64,000 nt of DNA from an uncultured Phascolarctobacterium sp. (GTDB lineage: Bacteria; Bacillota; Negativicutes; Acidaminococcales; Acidaminococcaceae), in contig UQWM01000001.1 in NCBI GenBank assembly GCA_900544795.1, positions 124,001 to 188,000 on the forward strand, in the 5' to 3' direction. The translations under genes were made by a program, and so were the position numbers. Under the pieces are notes generated by a model, which was given only the letters and a program-made list of their open reading frames with translations, had not been told where the DNA came from and ran no database searches. This document shows, piece by piece, positions 1-8,703 of this stretch (its first letter is position 1; each line of letters starts with the position of its first letter).

Positions 1-543
1 CTAGAACAGCAGCTGACCCAAAAACAGCTGGCCGACAAACTGCATATCAGCGATAAAACCGTTTCCAAATGGGAACGGGGCCTGGGCTTGCCCGATGTGG
101 CCCTGATACCCGCACTGGCCGAACTGCTGCAGGCCGACATCCAAAAGCTGCTGCGCGGTGAGGCTGCCCCCAACGATTTTGTAGGAGGAAATATGAAAAA
201 CACCCATTATTACGTTTGCCCCACCTGCCACAACATTTCGCTCTGCACCGGGCAGGCGACCGTGGCCTGCTGCGGCAAAATGCTGACGGAGCAGCAGCTC
301 ACCAAAGCGGCGGCAGCCGACAAACTGACTGTTGAAGCTATCGAGGACGACTGGTATATCACAAGTCACCAGCCCATGACGAAGGAAGATTACATCTCTT
401 TTGTTGCTTTCGCTACCGGCGACCGGATCCAGATCTTTAAACAGTATCCCGAATGGAACCTGGAGCTGCGCCTGCCCAAACGTGGGCACGGCATGCTGCT
501 TTGGTATTCGCTGCAACGCGGCCTGTCCTATCAGCTGTTATAA
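1..543 (+). CDS. XRE-family HTH regulator with C-terminal Cys-containing domain, 5' end outside window
   Basis: The reading frame is open from base 1 and ends at TAA 541-543. The first 45 codons encode the end of an HTH_3/Cro-CI DNA-binding domain (TQKQLADKLHISDKTVSKWE, then GLPDVALIPALAELL). A linker leads to a C-terminal part starting near an internal ATG at 193 that carries CPTCHN and a later CC pair, which could bind a metal. The combination of an N-terminal XRE domain with a small Cys domain recurs in Firmicute regulators. An ATG at 88 lies inside the HTH, so the true start is upstream of the window. The target is unknown. Confidence 0.8.
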   Translation, partial: LEQQLTQKQLADKLHISDKTVSKWERGLGLPDVALIPALAELLQADIQKLLRGEAAPNDFVGGNMKNTHYYVCPTCHNISLCTGQATVACCGKMLTEQQLTKAAAADKLTVEAIEDDWYITSHQPMTKEDYISFVAFATGDRIQIFKQYPEWNLELRLPKRGHGMLLWYSLQRGLSYQLL

Positions 544-591
544 ATTGCCTTTGACTGCATTATAACATAGCACCCAGTCCGCCAAAGCGCA

Positions 592-625
592 AAAACCGTC
601 CGCACCTTAAAGTGCGGACGGTTTT
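592..625. terminator. Bidirectional intrinsic terminator
   Basis: A perfect 14-bp stem (592-605 with 612-625, core CCGTCCGCAC) with a 6-nt loop is followed by T-rich sequence on both strands. It separates the convergent XRE gene and the FAD-linked oxidase gene. Confidence 0.85.
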
Positions 626-629
626 ATTT

Positions 630-2027
630 TTAAGCGTTGAATACTTTACCGGGATTCAAAATATTTTTGGGGTCTAAAGCCCGTTTGATTTCTTTCATCA
701 TTTTCATTTCCACCGGGTCGGTGTATTTTTCCATAGCGTCAACTTTTTTAGCACCGATGCCATGCTCGCCGGAAAGACGGCCGCCCAGGCTGTAAACATA
801 GGGGTAAGCCTCGGCGTGGAAACGGCTTACTTCGTCCTCCCATTGCTCGTCGGTCATATCGCCCTTTAAGATTTGGAAGTGCAGATTACCGTCGCCCGCA
901 TGGGCCAAAGTAAAGAGCTTAAAGCTGTAGCTTTCGGCAACCTTGGTCAGATGGCGAATACAGTTAGCGATCTGGTCCACAGGCACTACCAAGTCGTCGG
1001 AAGTGCTGACCAGGCTTAAAACGCGGGTCGATTCCAAACAGTTGCGGCGGATCTTCCATACGCGTTCGTCGGCTTCCAGCACGTCGGTAGCACCGCTGGC
1101 ACTGCAAATCTCGTCCAGCTGCTCCATTTTGCTTTCCAGCTCGTCTTCGTTAAAGGTTTCTATGGTGACGATAACATAGTAGCCGTCCTCGTAATGGGGC
1201 AGCTTCAATTCGCAGTAGTCGCTGGAGCTGCGCACAAAGGCGTTGTCCATAAACTCAACGCTGGTCGGGTTCAAGCCTGCTTTGATCAGGTTCGGCACCA
1301 GGCTGATAGCCTCGTCCAAATCGGTGAAGATAGCCAGCAGATCAAGCTTATAAGGACACAGCGGCAGCAGCTTCAAGGTCGCTTTGGTGATAATGCCCAA
1401 GGTGCCTTCGCTGCCCATGATCAGCTGTTCCAGGCAATAGCCTGTAGATTTCTTTTTTAAGCGCGCTCCCACGTTGACGATGTCGCCAGTGGGGGTAACG
1501 GCTTCGATGGCATAAACCTGATCGCGGGTTGTGCCATAGCGCACGGCCTTGTTGCCGCCAGCATTAGTAGCAATATTACCGCCGATCAGGCAGCTGTCGG
1601 CGCTGCAGGGGTCACCGGCATATAAAAAGCCTGCCGCATTGGCCTGTTCCTGGATCTCGACTGTGCGGGCACCGCCTTCGACCACCATATACATACCTTC
1701 GGCGTTCAATTCTTCGATTTTATCCATGCGCTCCAGCATCAGCACGATGCCGCCGCAAACGGGGATCGCACCGCAGGAAACGCTGGTACCGGCACTGCGA
1801 GGAGTTACCGGCACAGTATATTGGTTAGCGATCTTCATGACCGCCGCTACTTCTTCGGTACTGCCAGGCCAAACAACGACCTCCGGCAAATGATGATAAC
1901 GGGGATCGGTCTCCTCGTCAGTTTTATACTTTTCAAGGGTTTCGGTATCGGTCTTTACATACTCCGCACCTACAGCCTGTTGCAGAGCAGCTACTACTTC
2001 TGCGCTGACCGGTTCATATTTACTCAT
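630..2027 (-). CDS. FAD-binding 2-hydroxyacid oxidase/dehydrogenase (GlcD/D-lactate dehydrogenase type), copy 1
   Basis: About 465 residues, the usual length of the GlcD/D-LDH/D-2-hydroxyglutarate dehydrogenase family. The N-terminal FAD_binding_4 domain (about 40-180) has PRSAGTSVSCGAIP and a GGNIATNAGGNKAVRYG nucleotide-binding segment. The C-terminal FAD-oxidase cap ends in LSGEHGIGAKK and DPKNILNPGK, typical of the family. An in-frame ATG at 2036 overlaps the Shine-Dalgarno AGAAAGGA; the ATG at 2027 is spaced 9 nt from it and aligns with the start of copy 2, so I chose it. It is the last gene of an operon with copy 2 and an iron-sulfur flavodoxin-like protein. No GlcF or EtfAB partner is adjacent, so the electron acceptor is open; substrate could be D-lactate, glycolate or 2-hydroxyglutarate. 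Confidence 0.88.
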   Translation of the reverse strand: MSKYEPVSAEVVAALQQAVGAEYVKTDTETLEKYKTDEETDPRYHHLPEVVVWPGSTEEVAAVMKIANQYTVPVTPRSAGTSVSCGAIPVCGGIVLMLERMDKIEELNAEGMYMVVEGGARTVEIQEQANAAGFLYAGDPCSADSCLIGGNIATNAGGNKAVRYGTTRDQVYAIEAVTPTGDIVNVGARLKKKSTGYCLEQLIMGSEGTLGIITKATLKLLPLCPYKLDLLAIFTDLDEAISLVPNLIKAGLNPTSVEFMDNAFVRSSSDYCELKLPHYEDGYYVIVTIETFNEDELESKMEQLDEICSASGATDVLEADERVWKIRRNCLESTRVLSLVSTSDDLVVPVDQIANCIRHLTKVAESYSFKLFTLAHAGDGNLHFQILKGDMTDEQWEDEVSRFHAEAYPYVYSLGGRLSGEHGIGAKKVDAMEKYTDPVEMKMMKEIKRALDPKNILNPGKVFNA

Positions 2028-2141
2028 AGCTTCCATTCCTTTCTACTGTCCTACAAAATCTTTTTTATATTTTCCGCTGGCGCTAGCTTGGCTGCCGCTG
2101 CGGTTAAATAGCATTTTAAGTTTTTACTTTAAGCTTTCATT

Positions 2142-3548
2142 TTAAGCTTTTACGTCAAAAATCTTGCCCGGGTTCAAAATAAGCTGCGGGTCCATGGCCG
2201 CCTTGATCGTGCGCATCAGGGCCAACTCACCTACCGGAGTATAGCTTTCCATCTCCTTCAGCTTTTTGGCGCCGATGCCGTGCTCACCGGCCAAACGGCC
2301 GCCGATGCTGTAAGCATAAGTATAAACCTCTTTGTGGAATTCTTCCACCTTATTTTCCCACTCCTCATCGCTCAACTCGCATTTACACAAAACGATATGC
2401 AGATTGCCGTCGCCGATATGGGCGTTGATTTTAACCGGGAATGGGTATTTAGCGCCGATCCCCATGATGAATTTGATAGTGCCGGCGATCTCGTTAACCG
2501 GTACGACCACGTCGTCCGTCAGGGAAACCAGGCTGATCAAGCGCACCGACTCCTGACAGTTGCGGCGCATATCCCAAATGCGTTCATCAGCCTCCAGCAC
2601 GTCGACAGCACCGGCGCTGCTGCACAGTTCGTCCAGCTGCTCCATTTTCAGATCCAGCTCGTCCTCGCTGAAAGTCTCCACCGTGATGATAACGTAAATG
2701 CCGTCCTCATAGTGGGGCGCGCCCTTAAAGTCCAAATAATCGGCCGTACTGCGCACATATGAGTTATCCATATATTCCACGCTGGTCGGGTTGATTCCCG
2801 CCTGCATGATCTTCGGCACAACGTCCAGCGCCTGCTCCGGCTTGTCGAACACGGCCAGCAGATCAAATTTATAAGGCGGTATCGGCTGCAACTTAAGAGT
2901 CGCCCTGGTAATGATGCCCAAAGTACCCTCACTGCCCATAATCAGCTGTTCCAGGCAGTAGCCGGTCGAACATTTTTTCAAACGGGCGCCCAATTCCACT
3001 ATCTCGCCTGTGGGGGTAACAACCTCCACCGCATAGATCTGGTCACGGGTCACGCCATAGCGCACAGCCTTGTTGCCGCCAGCATTAGTAGCGATATTGC
3101 CGCCGATCAGGCAGCTTTCGGCGCTGCAAGGGTCGCCTGCATATAAAAAGCCCGCTTCGTTGGCATGCTTTTGGATGTCGACGGTGCGCACACCAGCCTC
3201 CACTTCCATATACATACCTTCGGCGTTCAGCTCGATTATCTTATTCAAGCGTTCCATCAGCAGCACGATGCCGCCGCAGACAGGAATAGCCCCGTCAGCC
3301 AGGCTGGTACCGCCGCTACGGACAGTGATGGGCACATTATATTTATTAGCCAGCTTCACGACAGCGGCGATCTCCTGCGCGTCCTTCGGCAGCACTACGG
3401 CCTCCGGCAAATGGAACTTGCGGGGATCAGTCTCCTCGTCAGTCTGGTATTGCTCTAATTTTTCAGGCTCGGTCAAAACGTAAGCAGCACCAAGGACGGC
3501 TCGCAGCTCATCCAGCACCACTTCCGTCACAGGAGCGTAAGTTTTCAT
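2142..3548 (-). CDS. FAD-binding 2-hydroxyacid oxidase/dehydrogenase (GlcD type), copy 2
   Basis: A 468-residue paralog of the gene just downstream, with long identical stretches (the AGFLYAGDPCSA region, GGNIATNAGGNKAVRYG, STGYCLEQLIMGSEGTLGI). Same order: FAD_binding_4 domain (about 40-180), then FAD-oxidase C-terminal domain ending in LAGEHGIGAKK and LNPGK. Start ATG 3548 has AAAGAAAGGAAAG upstream and overlaps the stop of the preceding iron-sulfur gene by 4 bases (ATGA), which shows translational coupling. Copy 2 has the classical GGTSLADGAIP where copy 1 has AGTSVSCGAIP, so the two may differ in substrate or redox property. About 115 bp separate the copies. Confidence 0.88.
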   Translation of the reverse strand: MKTYAPVTEVVLDELRAVLGAAYVLTEPEKLEQYQTDEETDPRKFHLPEAVVLPKDAQEIAAVVKLANKYNVPITVRSGGTSLADGAIPVCGGIVLLMERLNKIIELNAEGMYMEVEAGVRTVDIQKHANEAGFLYAGDPCSAESCLIGGNIATNAGGNKAVRYGVTRDQIYAVEVVTPTGEIVELGARLKKCSTGYCLEQLIMGSEGTLGIITRATLKLQPIPPYKFDLLAVFDKPEQALDVVPKIMQAGINPTSVEYMDNSYVRSTADYLDFKGAPHYEDGIYVIITVETFSEDELDLKMEQLDELCSSAGAVDVLEADERIWDMRRNCQESVRLISLVSLTDDVVVPVNEIAGTIKFIMGIGAKYPFPVKINAHIGDGNLHIVLCKCELSDEEWENKVEEFHKEVYTYAYSIGGRLAGEHGIGAKKLKEMESYTPVGELALMRTIKAAMDPQLILNPGKIFDVKA

Positions 3549-4339
3549 GCTTCATCTTTCCTTTCTTTCTGGGCTTCCAGGTCGATAGGTTTAACTTCCG
3601 GATGGGTATAGCGCGTTTTAGCGTCTGGCGTTAAACTGCCCAGGCTAATGGCGCTTTGCGGGCACCAGTGGGCGCAGCCGAAGCAATGCACACACGCACT
3701 GCCAAACACCGGCTTGCCTTCGTCCAATGTAATATTACCCGCCGGGCAGACCGTGGCGCAGATGCCGCAGCCAACGCATTTAGCAGCGTCACAGCTCAGT
3801 TGCCCCACCTGCTTGATACTATTCAGCACCCACCAGCCAATAGCAGTACCACCGTACTGCCATAAAAAGCTGCGGCTCAGGTGGTTATAATTGTCGTGCC
3901 TGTTTTTGATATTGCGAACGATCAGCCCCAGTTCAGCGGGAGCCTGATTGAGAAGCTTCTCCTGCCTAACTTTGGGCGATGGAAAAACGATACTGTTATC
4001 GGGCAAAGCCAGCGTCACCCCATAGGCTAAACGCAGCTCGCGCTGCTCCAGCAGTTCTTTAGCCTGGCCTAAGGCCTGGCCGGACATGACACCCATAGTC
4101 ACCACTGTAAAAATATACTGCGGCACCATTTTCACCTGCTGCAAAAAAACTTCCACTACAGGCGGCAGGGCCATACAATACACAGGGCAAACAATGCCCA
4201 CAACTTCGTCCTGAACCTCGTAAGGTGCCTTTAAATAACTGGTGATGCCTTCCAAACGACAGCCTTCCAGCTCTTTTGCCATAGTTTTAGCGGCATACAA
4301 GCTGTTGCCCGTACCGCTCAAATAAAAAATAACTGCCAT
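3545..4339 (-). CDS. EFR1-type ferrodoxin: flavodoxin-like domain plus two [4Fe-4S] motifs
   Basis: About 264 residues starting MAVIFYLSGTGNSLYAA, a flavodoxin-like FMN-binding loop, followed near the C-terminus by two ferredoxin cluster motifs (CVGCGICATVCP and CVHCFGCAHWCP). This is the EFR1 family architecture. It probably carries electrons between a flavin and [4Fe-4S] centres in the cytoplasm. Start choice: the predicted promoter places transcription near 4397, so an upstream frame to 4432 cannot be translated; ATG 4339 has GAGG 8 nt upstream. It is the first gene of the operon with the two FAD-linked oxidases and may accept or donate their electrons; that partnership is inference from gene order and the 4-base overlap. 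Confidence 0.85.
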   Translation of the reverse strand: MAVIFYLSGTGNSLYAAKTMAKELEGCRLEGITSYLKAPYEVQDEVVGIVCPVYCMALPPVVEVFLQQVKMVPQYIFTVVTMGVMSGQALGQAKELLEQRELRLAYGVTLALPDNSIVFPSPKVRQEKLLNQAPAELGLIVRNIKNRHDNYNHLSRSFLWQYGGTAIGWWVLNSIKQVGQLSCDAAKCVGCGICATVCPAGNITLDEGKPVFGSACVHCFGCAHWCPQSAISLGSLTPDAKTRYTHPEVKPIDLEAQKERKDEA

Positions 4340-4402
4340 CAGGTTCGCCTCGCTTCTAATCATAATGCTAATACTGCCTACGGCAGGTAAATAACCGCTT
4401 CC

Positions 4403-4432
4403 ATTATATACCAAATTAACTTGTATAGTCAA
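4403..4432 (-). promoter_or_regulatory. Promoter of the EFR1/oxidase operon
   Basis: On the minus strand, TTGACT (4432-4427), an 18-nt spacer and TATAAT (4408-4403) form a good sigma-A promoter. Expected start near 4397, about 58 nt before ATG 4339. Confidence 0.7.
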
Positions 4433-4472
4433 AAGAGGCCCGCATTTTGTTTTGTCACCAGGTGCCTATAAA

Positions 4473-4509
4473 AAATCCGCTGCTCACTTTAAAAGTTCAC
4501 AGCGGATTT
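4473..4509 (-). terminator. Intrinsic terminator after the FadL-type gene
   Basis: 10-bp stem (AAATCCGCTG at 4473-4482 with its complement at 4500-4509) and a 17-nt loop, followed on the minus strand by TTTTTTATA. Confidence 0.8.
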
Positions 4510-4523
4510 AGTATATTTTCGTC

Positions 4524-5753
4524 TTAGAAATTACGTTGATAGCTGATACCGATAACTTTGGCATAGTTATCATAGGTACGGGCTTCACTATAGCCATCCG
4601 TAGCATGTCCTTTGATGCGCAGACCGTCGATATCGATCAGTCCCAAAGTAACACCCAGCGTTTGTTTTTTATCATGGTACTGAAAGCCCAGGCTATAAGT
4701 CCGGCGGGCACCTGTCGGTACAATAAAGTCGGCTCCATCAAAAGGAATAGCTGACTCATCATAAGCATAGCCACCCATAATGGTGTATTTATCGCTCAGC
4801 TTATGTTCAGCGCCGATGGCATAACGCCAGCCGTTGCTCCAGTTTTTCTGGCTGTGGCTGCCCGACTGTCCCAAAAAGGCATCGTCAAAATCAATATTCA
4901 AAGCATCATAGGTACTCCATTTTGTATAGGTACCGTTCAACTCCACCCGGGTCCGGTCATTAAATTTGTGGTTATAACCAATAGCCCAGCTGTCAGGCAA
5001 AGTAACTTTGCCATGGGCTTTAGTAAAATGATCTTTACCTGTAAAAGCACTGCTATAACCCCTAAAGTCAGCGTCCATAGTATGAGTTACCTTACTGCGA
5101 TAGACCAGGCCGATCTCATTTTTAGCATCAAAGGCATAATTGGCGGCTGCATTCCAGCCTAAAGCCCAGCTTTCGCCCTTTGTTTGCGTTGGTATTGTTC
5201 CCATAACGTTTTTCTGCAATTCCAAGCCTACATAATTTACTTCCGCACCAACAGCCGCACTCCACTTGTTATCGAATTTTCGGGCATAGGTCGGCGTCAG
5301 GCTAGCACCGTTTAAGCGAGAGAAAAAGGCATTAGATGCAACAACAGAATTACGTTCAAACTCAGATATCATGCCGAAACGGCTGAACAGACCGACACCG
5401 ATCCAGTCTTTATCGTTAAGCTGTTTGACATAATAATTACCGGGAGCCCAGCCGGCATGGACGACGTTCTTACCTTTTTCCACGCCACCGCTTTTTTTAT
5501 CCGCCTCGTATTTTCCGTGCGGGCTGATATAAACGGCACTTTGTTTAAAAGCCTCGCCTTTTACTTTAGTGATGGACGCCGGATTATAAGCAATATTGGC
5601 CGCGTCGTTTTCAGCAAACATACGGGCACCGCCCATAGCCACACCTTCTGCCGACCATTCGTTGATAGCAAAGCCTTCGGCACTGGCACCAGCGGCAGGA
5701 ACCGCCAGGGTACAAGCCAGACCCAGGATCATAAAGCGTTTTTTGAAAAACAA
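4524..5753 (-). CDS. OmpP1/FadL-family outer membrane transport protein
   Basis: About 409 residues. A Sec signal peptide (FKKR, then an Ala/Leu-rich core ending GASA) precedes the FadL N-terminus: NEWSAEGVAMGGARM and NIAYNPASI correspond to the family's hatch region. The rest is rich in alternating aromatic strands of a 14-strand barrel and ends in Phe, as BAM substrates do. FadL proteins move long-chain fatty acids or other hydrophobic compounds across the outer membrane, so the gene also indicates a diderm cell. The frame opens at a TTG 5777, but AAGGGG lies 8 nt before a TTG at 5753, which also starts cleanly at the signal peptide. It is divergent from a MarR regulator with a clear operator, so coregulation by that protein is plausible. 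Confidence 0.88.
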   Translation of the reverse strand: MFFKKRFMILGLACTLAVPAAGASAEGFAINEWSAEGVAMGGARMFAENDAANIAYNPASITKVKGEAFKQSAVYISPHGKYEADKKSGGVEKGKNVVHAGWAPGNYYVKQLNDKDWIGVGLFSRFGMISEFERNSVVASNAFFSRLNGASLTPTYARKFDNKWSAAVGAEVNYVGLELQKNVMGTIPTQTKGESWALGWNAAANYAFDAKNEIGLVYRSKVTHTMDADFRGYSSAFTGKDHFTKAHGKVTLPDSWAIGYNHKFNDRTRVELNGTYTKWSTYDALNIDFDDAFLGQSGSHSQKNWSNGWRYAIGAEHKLSDKYTIMGGYAYDESAIPFDGADFIVPTGARRTYSLGFQYHDKKQTLGVTLGLIDIDGLRIKGHATDGYSEARTYDNYAKVIGISYQRNF

Positions 5754-5878
5754 AACTGACACCCCTTCAATTTTCAAAATATTCTTGCATAATTACTAAT
5801 ATTCTACCAGATTTTAATTTTTAGTGTAGGGATTTTTTTAATTCAACAATTAAATTCCGACAGCTATAAAAATTCCAC

Positions 5879-5928
5879 TTGCATTATCAAAAAAAATCAG
5901 GCATAATATTAGTTGAAAGTTCAACTAA
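5879..5928 (+). promoter_or_regulatory. marR promoter with 20-bp palindromic operator
   Basis: TTGCAT (5879-5884), 17-nt spacer and CATAAT (5902-5907) form a promoter. The next bases (5909-5928) are a perfect inverted repeat, TTAGTTGAA-AG-TTCAACTAA, placed over the predicted start of transcription. This is where a MarR dimer would autorepress. The half-site resembles FabT-type boxes (AGTTTGA). It lies about 155 bp from the start of the divergent FadL gene. Confidence 0.75.
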
Positions 5929-5943
5929 ATTGGCGGTGTTATT

Positions 5944-6390
5944 ATGACCAAACTACACAACGAATTGCTGCGCGACATCGGCGCACTGGCCAGGGCCGTC
6001 CACGCTCTTAACGACCTGAGTTTTAAGGAGCTGGCCCTGCAACGGGGACAGTTTATTTTTCTGACCCGGGTCTGCGAAAATGCGGGCATCAACCAAAACG
6101 ACCTGTCGCTGCTGCTGAAGGTCGATAAATCGACCACAGCCAAAGCCATTCAAAAGCTGGTTGCCGCCGGTTACGTCACCAGACAGCGCGGCGTCGAAGA
6201 CCAGCGGCATTGGCAGCTGTTCCCTACCCCCGCGGCGCAGGCTGTCTACGAGCAGATAATTACCGAAGAAAATAATACTTTGGCGATCTGTCTGCAAGAT
6301 TTTACGCCATCGAAACAGAAAGGCCTTTTCAAGCTGGTCAAAAAAATGGGCGCCAATATTGAAAACCATTGGCAGAAAACAAAGATTTGA
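5944..6390 (+). CDS. MarR-family transcriptional regulator
   Basis: 148 residues with the MarR winged-helix core: INQNDLSLLLKVDKSTTAKAIQKL is the recognition region, followed by the wing GYVTRQRGVEDQRHWQ with the family DxR signature. Start ATG 5944 follows GGCGGTG. The gene is transcribed with the GNAT gene six bases downstream and is divergent from the FadL porin. The palindrome over its own promoter suggests autoregulation. Whether the ligand is a fatty acid or acyl-CoA, as with FabT/FadR-like MarR proteins, is inference from the FadL neighbour. Confidence 0.9.
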   Translation: MTKLHNELLRDIGALARAVHALNDLSFKELALQRGQFIFLTRVCENAGINQNDLSLLLKVDKSTTAKAIQKLVAAGYVTRQRGVEDQRHWQLFPTPAAQAVYEQIITEENNTLAICLQDFTPSKQKGLFKLVKKMGANIENHWQKTKI

Positions 6391-6396
6391 GGTGTT

Positions 6397-6894
6397 ATGA
6401 TGCTGCGTTTAGCAACGATGCAGGATTTACAGCGGGTCATGGCTATCGTGCAGGCCACCGTTGAAGAAATGCACGCTTATGGCAATTACCAATGGGACGA
6501 TATTTACCCTACTGCGCAGGATTTTGCCAGAGATATCGAACAGGGCGAGCTTTTCGTCGCCGATACTGACGGACTTATCAGCGGACTGATCTGTATCAAC
6601 CAAAACGAGCCGGCTGTTTATGCCGACGCTGACTGGTCGCTAAAGGAGCCGGCTTTAGTGCTGCACCGCATGGCGGTAGACACGGCGCTGCGAGGACGCG
6701 GCACCGGATCGGAGCTTTTGCAGCAGGCAGAAGCCCTGGCACGCAACCAGGGCCTGTGCTATTTAAAAACCGATACCTATGCCCTGAACGAAAAAGCCCA
6801 ACGGCTATTTTTGCAGCAGGGCTACAGGTTCTGCGGCGAGATCCAGTTCCGCCAAATGGAACACCAATTCTACTGTTACGAAAAAGTGCTGTAA
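6397..6894 (+). CDS. GNAT-family N-acetyltransferase
   Basis: 165 residues with the GNAT fold: an N-terminal LRLATMQDLQRVMAIV strand-helix, LHRMAVDTALRGRGTGSELL as the acetyl-CoA-binding motif A (RGRGTG), and LKTDTYALNEKAQRLFLQQGYRFCGEI as motif B. Two ATGs (6397, 6400) follow GAGGTGTT. It starts six bases after marR, so it is in the same transcript and could be the regulator's target enzyme. The acyl acceptor cannot be told. Confidence 0.88.
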   Translation: MMLRLATMQDLQRVMAIVQATVEEMHAYGNYQWDDIYPTAQDFARDIEQGELFVADTDGLISGLICINQNEPAVYADADWSLKEPALVLHRMAVDTALRGRGTGSELLQQAEALARNQGLCYLKTDTYALNEKAQRLFLQQGYRFCGEIQFRQMEHQFYCYEKVL

Positions 6895-7015
6895 TTCACT
6901 CACTATCATTTAAAATTTCACATATCATATTCTCTAGTGACAAGTAGTAACAACTTATCTTAATTTACGCTTTGTTTAATACAACGGCTTAGTTTTTATT
7001 TTCCACCCCTAAATA

Positions 7016-7720
7016 CTAAAACAGCTCTCTTTTAATTTCAGCTATTGCATCTACTAAGGCATAATATTTAATATTTGCAGCTATTCTAGCTTGTGGGTGA
7101 CAATAATCGAGAATAATAGTATTCCCCAAAACATAATAACCAATTCCCCGATGTGTCTTTTTCCACTTTTCGACAGGTAAAACAGAATCTTTATATAACT
7201 GTTGGAAGTAATATCCCGTACCACCACAGACAATAACATCCGGTTCATAAATGTTCAGTTGCTTTTTCAGAAACTGAACATTTCCGGCATCGCTAAAATA
7301 CGCATCAAAATTTGCATAATCAACGTTACCAACACCGGATAGTTTTTTTATATTTACTAATGCTATCTGTCTCAGTAAAGTTGTCTGCATTGCTGTACAA
7401 CTAATAGTTTTCTCAATTTCTTCCCATGAAATATCTTTAGCTATATCTATGGCACCATACGCCCATTGAATAACTGTCTTAATGGTTAGCGAATGAGTTT
7501 TTAAATACTCCTCTTTTGTATTATAATCATATAAATATTGACGTTCATCCCAACATTCGCCGCCATTAACCTCTTTCAATAAAAATAAGATTTTTAGTGG
7601 CACTCTAGACCATAATATTTCATCAACAACGCCATCTGGAATAAAAAATCGTTGTTGTTCCGAATTAAGATTGCCTTTCCATTCATTAAATAACATATCT
7701 TCTTTTGCTTTGATACTCAT
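7016..7720 (-). CDS. Orphan protein resembling the uracil-DNA glycosylase superfamily fold
   Basis: 234 residues, not confidently recognised. Three segments recall the UDG-like fold: LKILFLLKEVN near residue 43 (position of the N-terminal catalytic loop), PDVIVCGG near 165, and a late CHPQAR that recalls the HPS-like leucine-loop motif. The usual GxxPG loop is replaced by KEVNGG, so glycosylase activity is not assured. The gene is clearly richer in A+T than its neighbours, and is followed by about 290 bp of AT-rich intergenic DNA upstream, both signs of horizontal acquisition. ATG 7720 has GAAGGAAG upstream. It stands alone between the GNAT gene and queC. Confidence 0.55.
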   Translation of the reverse strand: MSIKAKEDMLFNEWKGNLNSEQQRFFIPDGVVDEILWSRVPLKILFLLKEVNGGECWDERQYLYDYNTKEEYLKTHSLTIKTVIQWAYGAIDIAKDISWEEIEKTISCTAMQTTLLRQIALVNIKKLSGVGNVDYANFDAYFSDAGNVQFLKKQLNIYEPDVIVCGGTGYYFQQLYKDSVLPVEKWKKTHRGIGYYVLGNTIILDYCHPQARIAANIKYYALVDAIAEIKRELF

Positions 7721-7962
7721 ACTTTCACTTCCTTCTCCATAGTATATTTGTTTTTTATACTTTCCATAATCATATTTCGCAACCAGTTAGATTTTAACAC
7801 TTCACATTATCGGTTGTAGTTTAATTATATAATATTTACTGTATAAAATGCTATATAATTATATTTTATCGTCTATTTTGTATAACTATTTTACACCTAA
7901 CACCTCAAACTAGGCTTATTCTACTATCTTTGGTTGCTAACTGATTTTACATTACTTTATCT

Positions 7963-8004
7963 GTAAAACAAAAACACACCCTGACGGGTGTGTTTTTGTT
8001 TTAC
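7963..8004 (-). terminator. Strong terminator after queC
   Basis: A perfect 19-bp stem (7963-7981 with 7986-8004) with a 4-nt TGAC loop; the core ACACACCC/GGGTGTGT is flanked by A and T runs so it can act in both directions. It ends the queC operon. Confidence 0.85.
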
Positions 8005-8013
8005 AACGCTGTT

Positions 8014-8691
8014 TTATAGTGCCGGATCAGCTACGCCGTTGGCCTTAAAGGCGTTGGCTCTGTCGATGCAGGTGCCGCAGTCGCCGCAGGGCTTATCGCC
8101 GCCTTCGTAGCACGACCAGGTGTATTGATAAGGTGCGTTAAGTTGCAGCCCCAGTTCTACGACCTGCGCTTTATTTTTATTCAGCAGCGGCGCTTCCAAA
8201 TGGCAAATATGCCCGCTGCCCTCGTAAATAGCGCTGTCCATCGCCGCATAAAACTCCGGCGTGCAGTCGGGATAAGCCCGCCCTGCCGCGTCATCGGCGT
8301 GGGCGCCATAGCAGATTGCGTCCGCCCCCAGCGAGATAGCAATAGCTGCCGCCGCACTGATGAGCAAGCCATTGCGGAACGGCACATAGGTCGCTACCGT
8401 GCCTTCGCCATGCTCTGCCAGCTGGTCGGCATAGCTTTTATGCTCGATGGCGGCGCTGCTGTTAGCCAGCAGGGAGCAGTTGCTGTAGGACATGATCCCG
8501 GCAATATCCTGCTCCAGCAAGCGTACGCCGTAATGGGCGGCGACCTTGCGGGCCGCTGCCATCTCTTTGCTGTGCTTTTGCCCATAAAAAACGCACAAAG
8601 CCGTTACGTTAGCCGCGCCGCACTGGCTGACGGCCTGCGCCAAGCAAGTGGTGCTGTCGATGCCGCCGCTCAGTAATACTGCTTTTTTCAT
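8014..8691 (-). CDS. queC: 7-cyano-7-deazaguanine synthase QueC
   Basis: 225 residues. The N-terminus MKKAVLLSGGIDSTTCLAQA has the PP-loop SGGIDST used to activate the carboxylate of 7-carboxy-7-deazaguanine with ATP. The C-terminus has the zinc-binding set CYEGGDKPCGDCGTC (four cysteines) followed by DRANAF. It converts CDG and ammonia to preQ0 for queuosine tRNA modification. The queD/E/F partners are not in the window. It begins 12 bases after the TPR gene upstream, so the two are co-transcribed. Confidence 0.95.
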   Translation of the reverse strand: MKKAVLLSGGIDSTTCLAQAVSQCGAANVTALCVFYGQKHSKEMAAARKVAAHYGVRLLEQDIAGIMSYSNCSLLANSSAAIEHKSYADQLAEHGEGTVATYVPFRNGLLISAAAAIAISLGADAICYGAHADDAAGRAYPDCTPEFYAAMDSAIYEGSGHICHLEAPLLNKNKAQVVELGLQLNAPYQYTWSCYEGGDKPCGDCGTCIDRANAFKANGVADPAL

Positions 8692-8703
8692 CTCACGCCT
8701 CCG

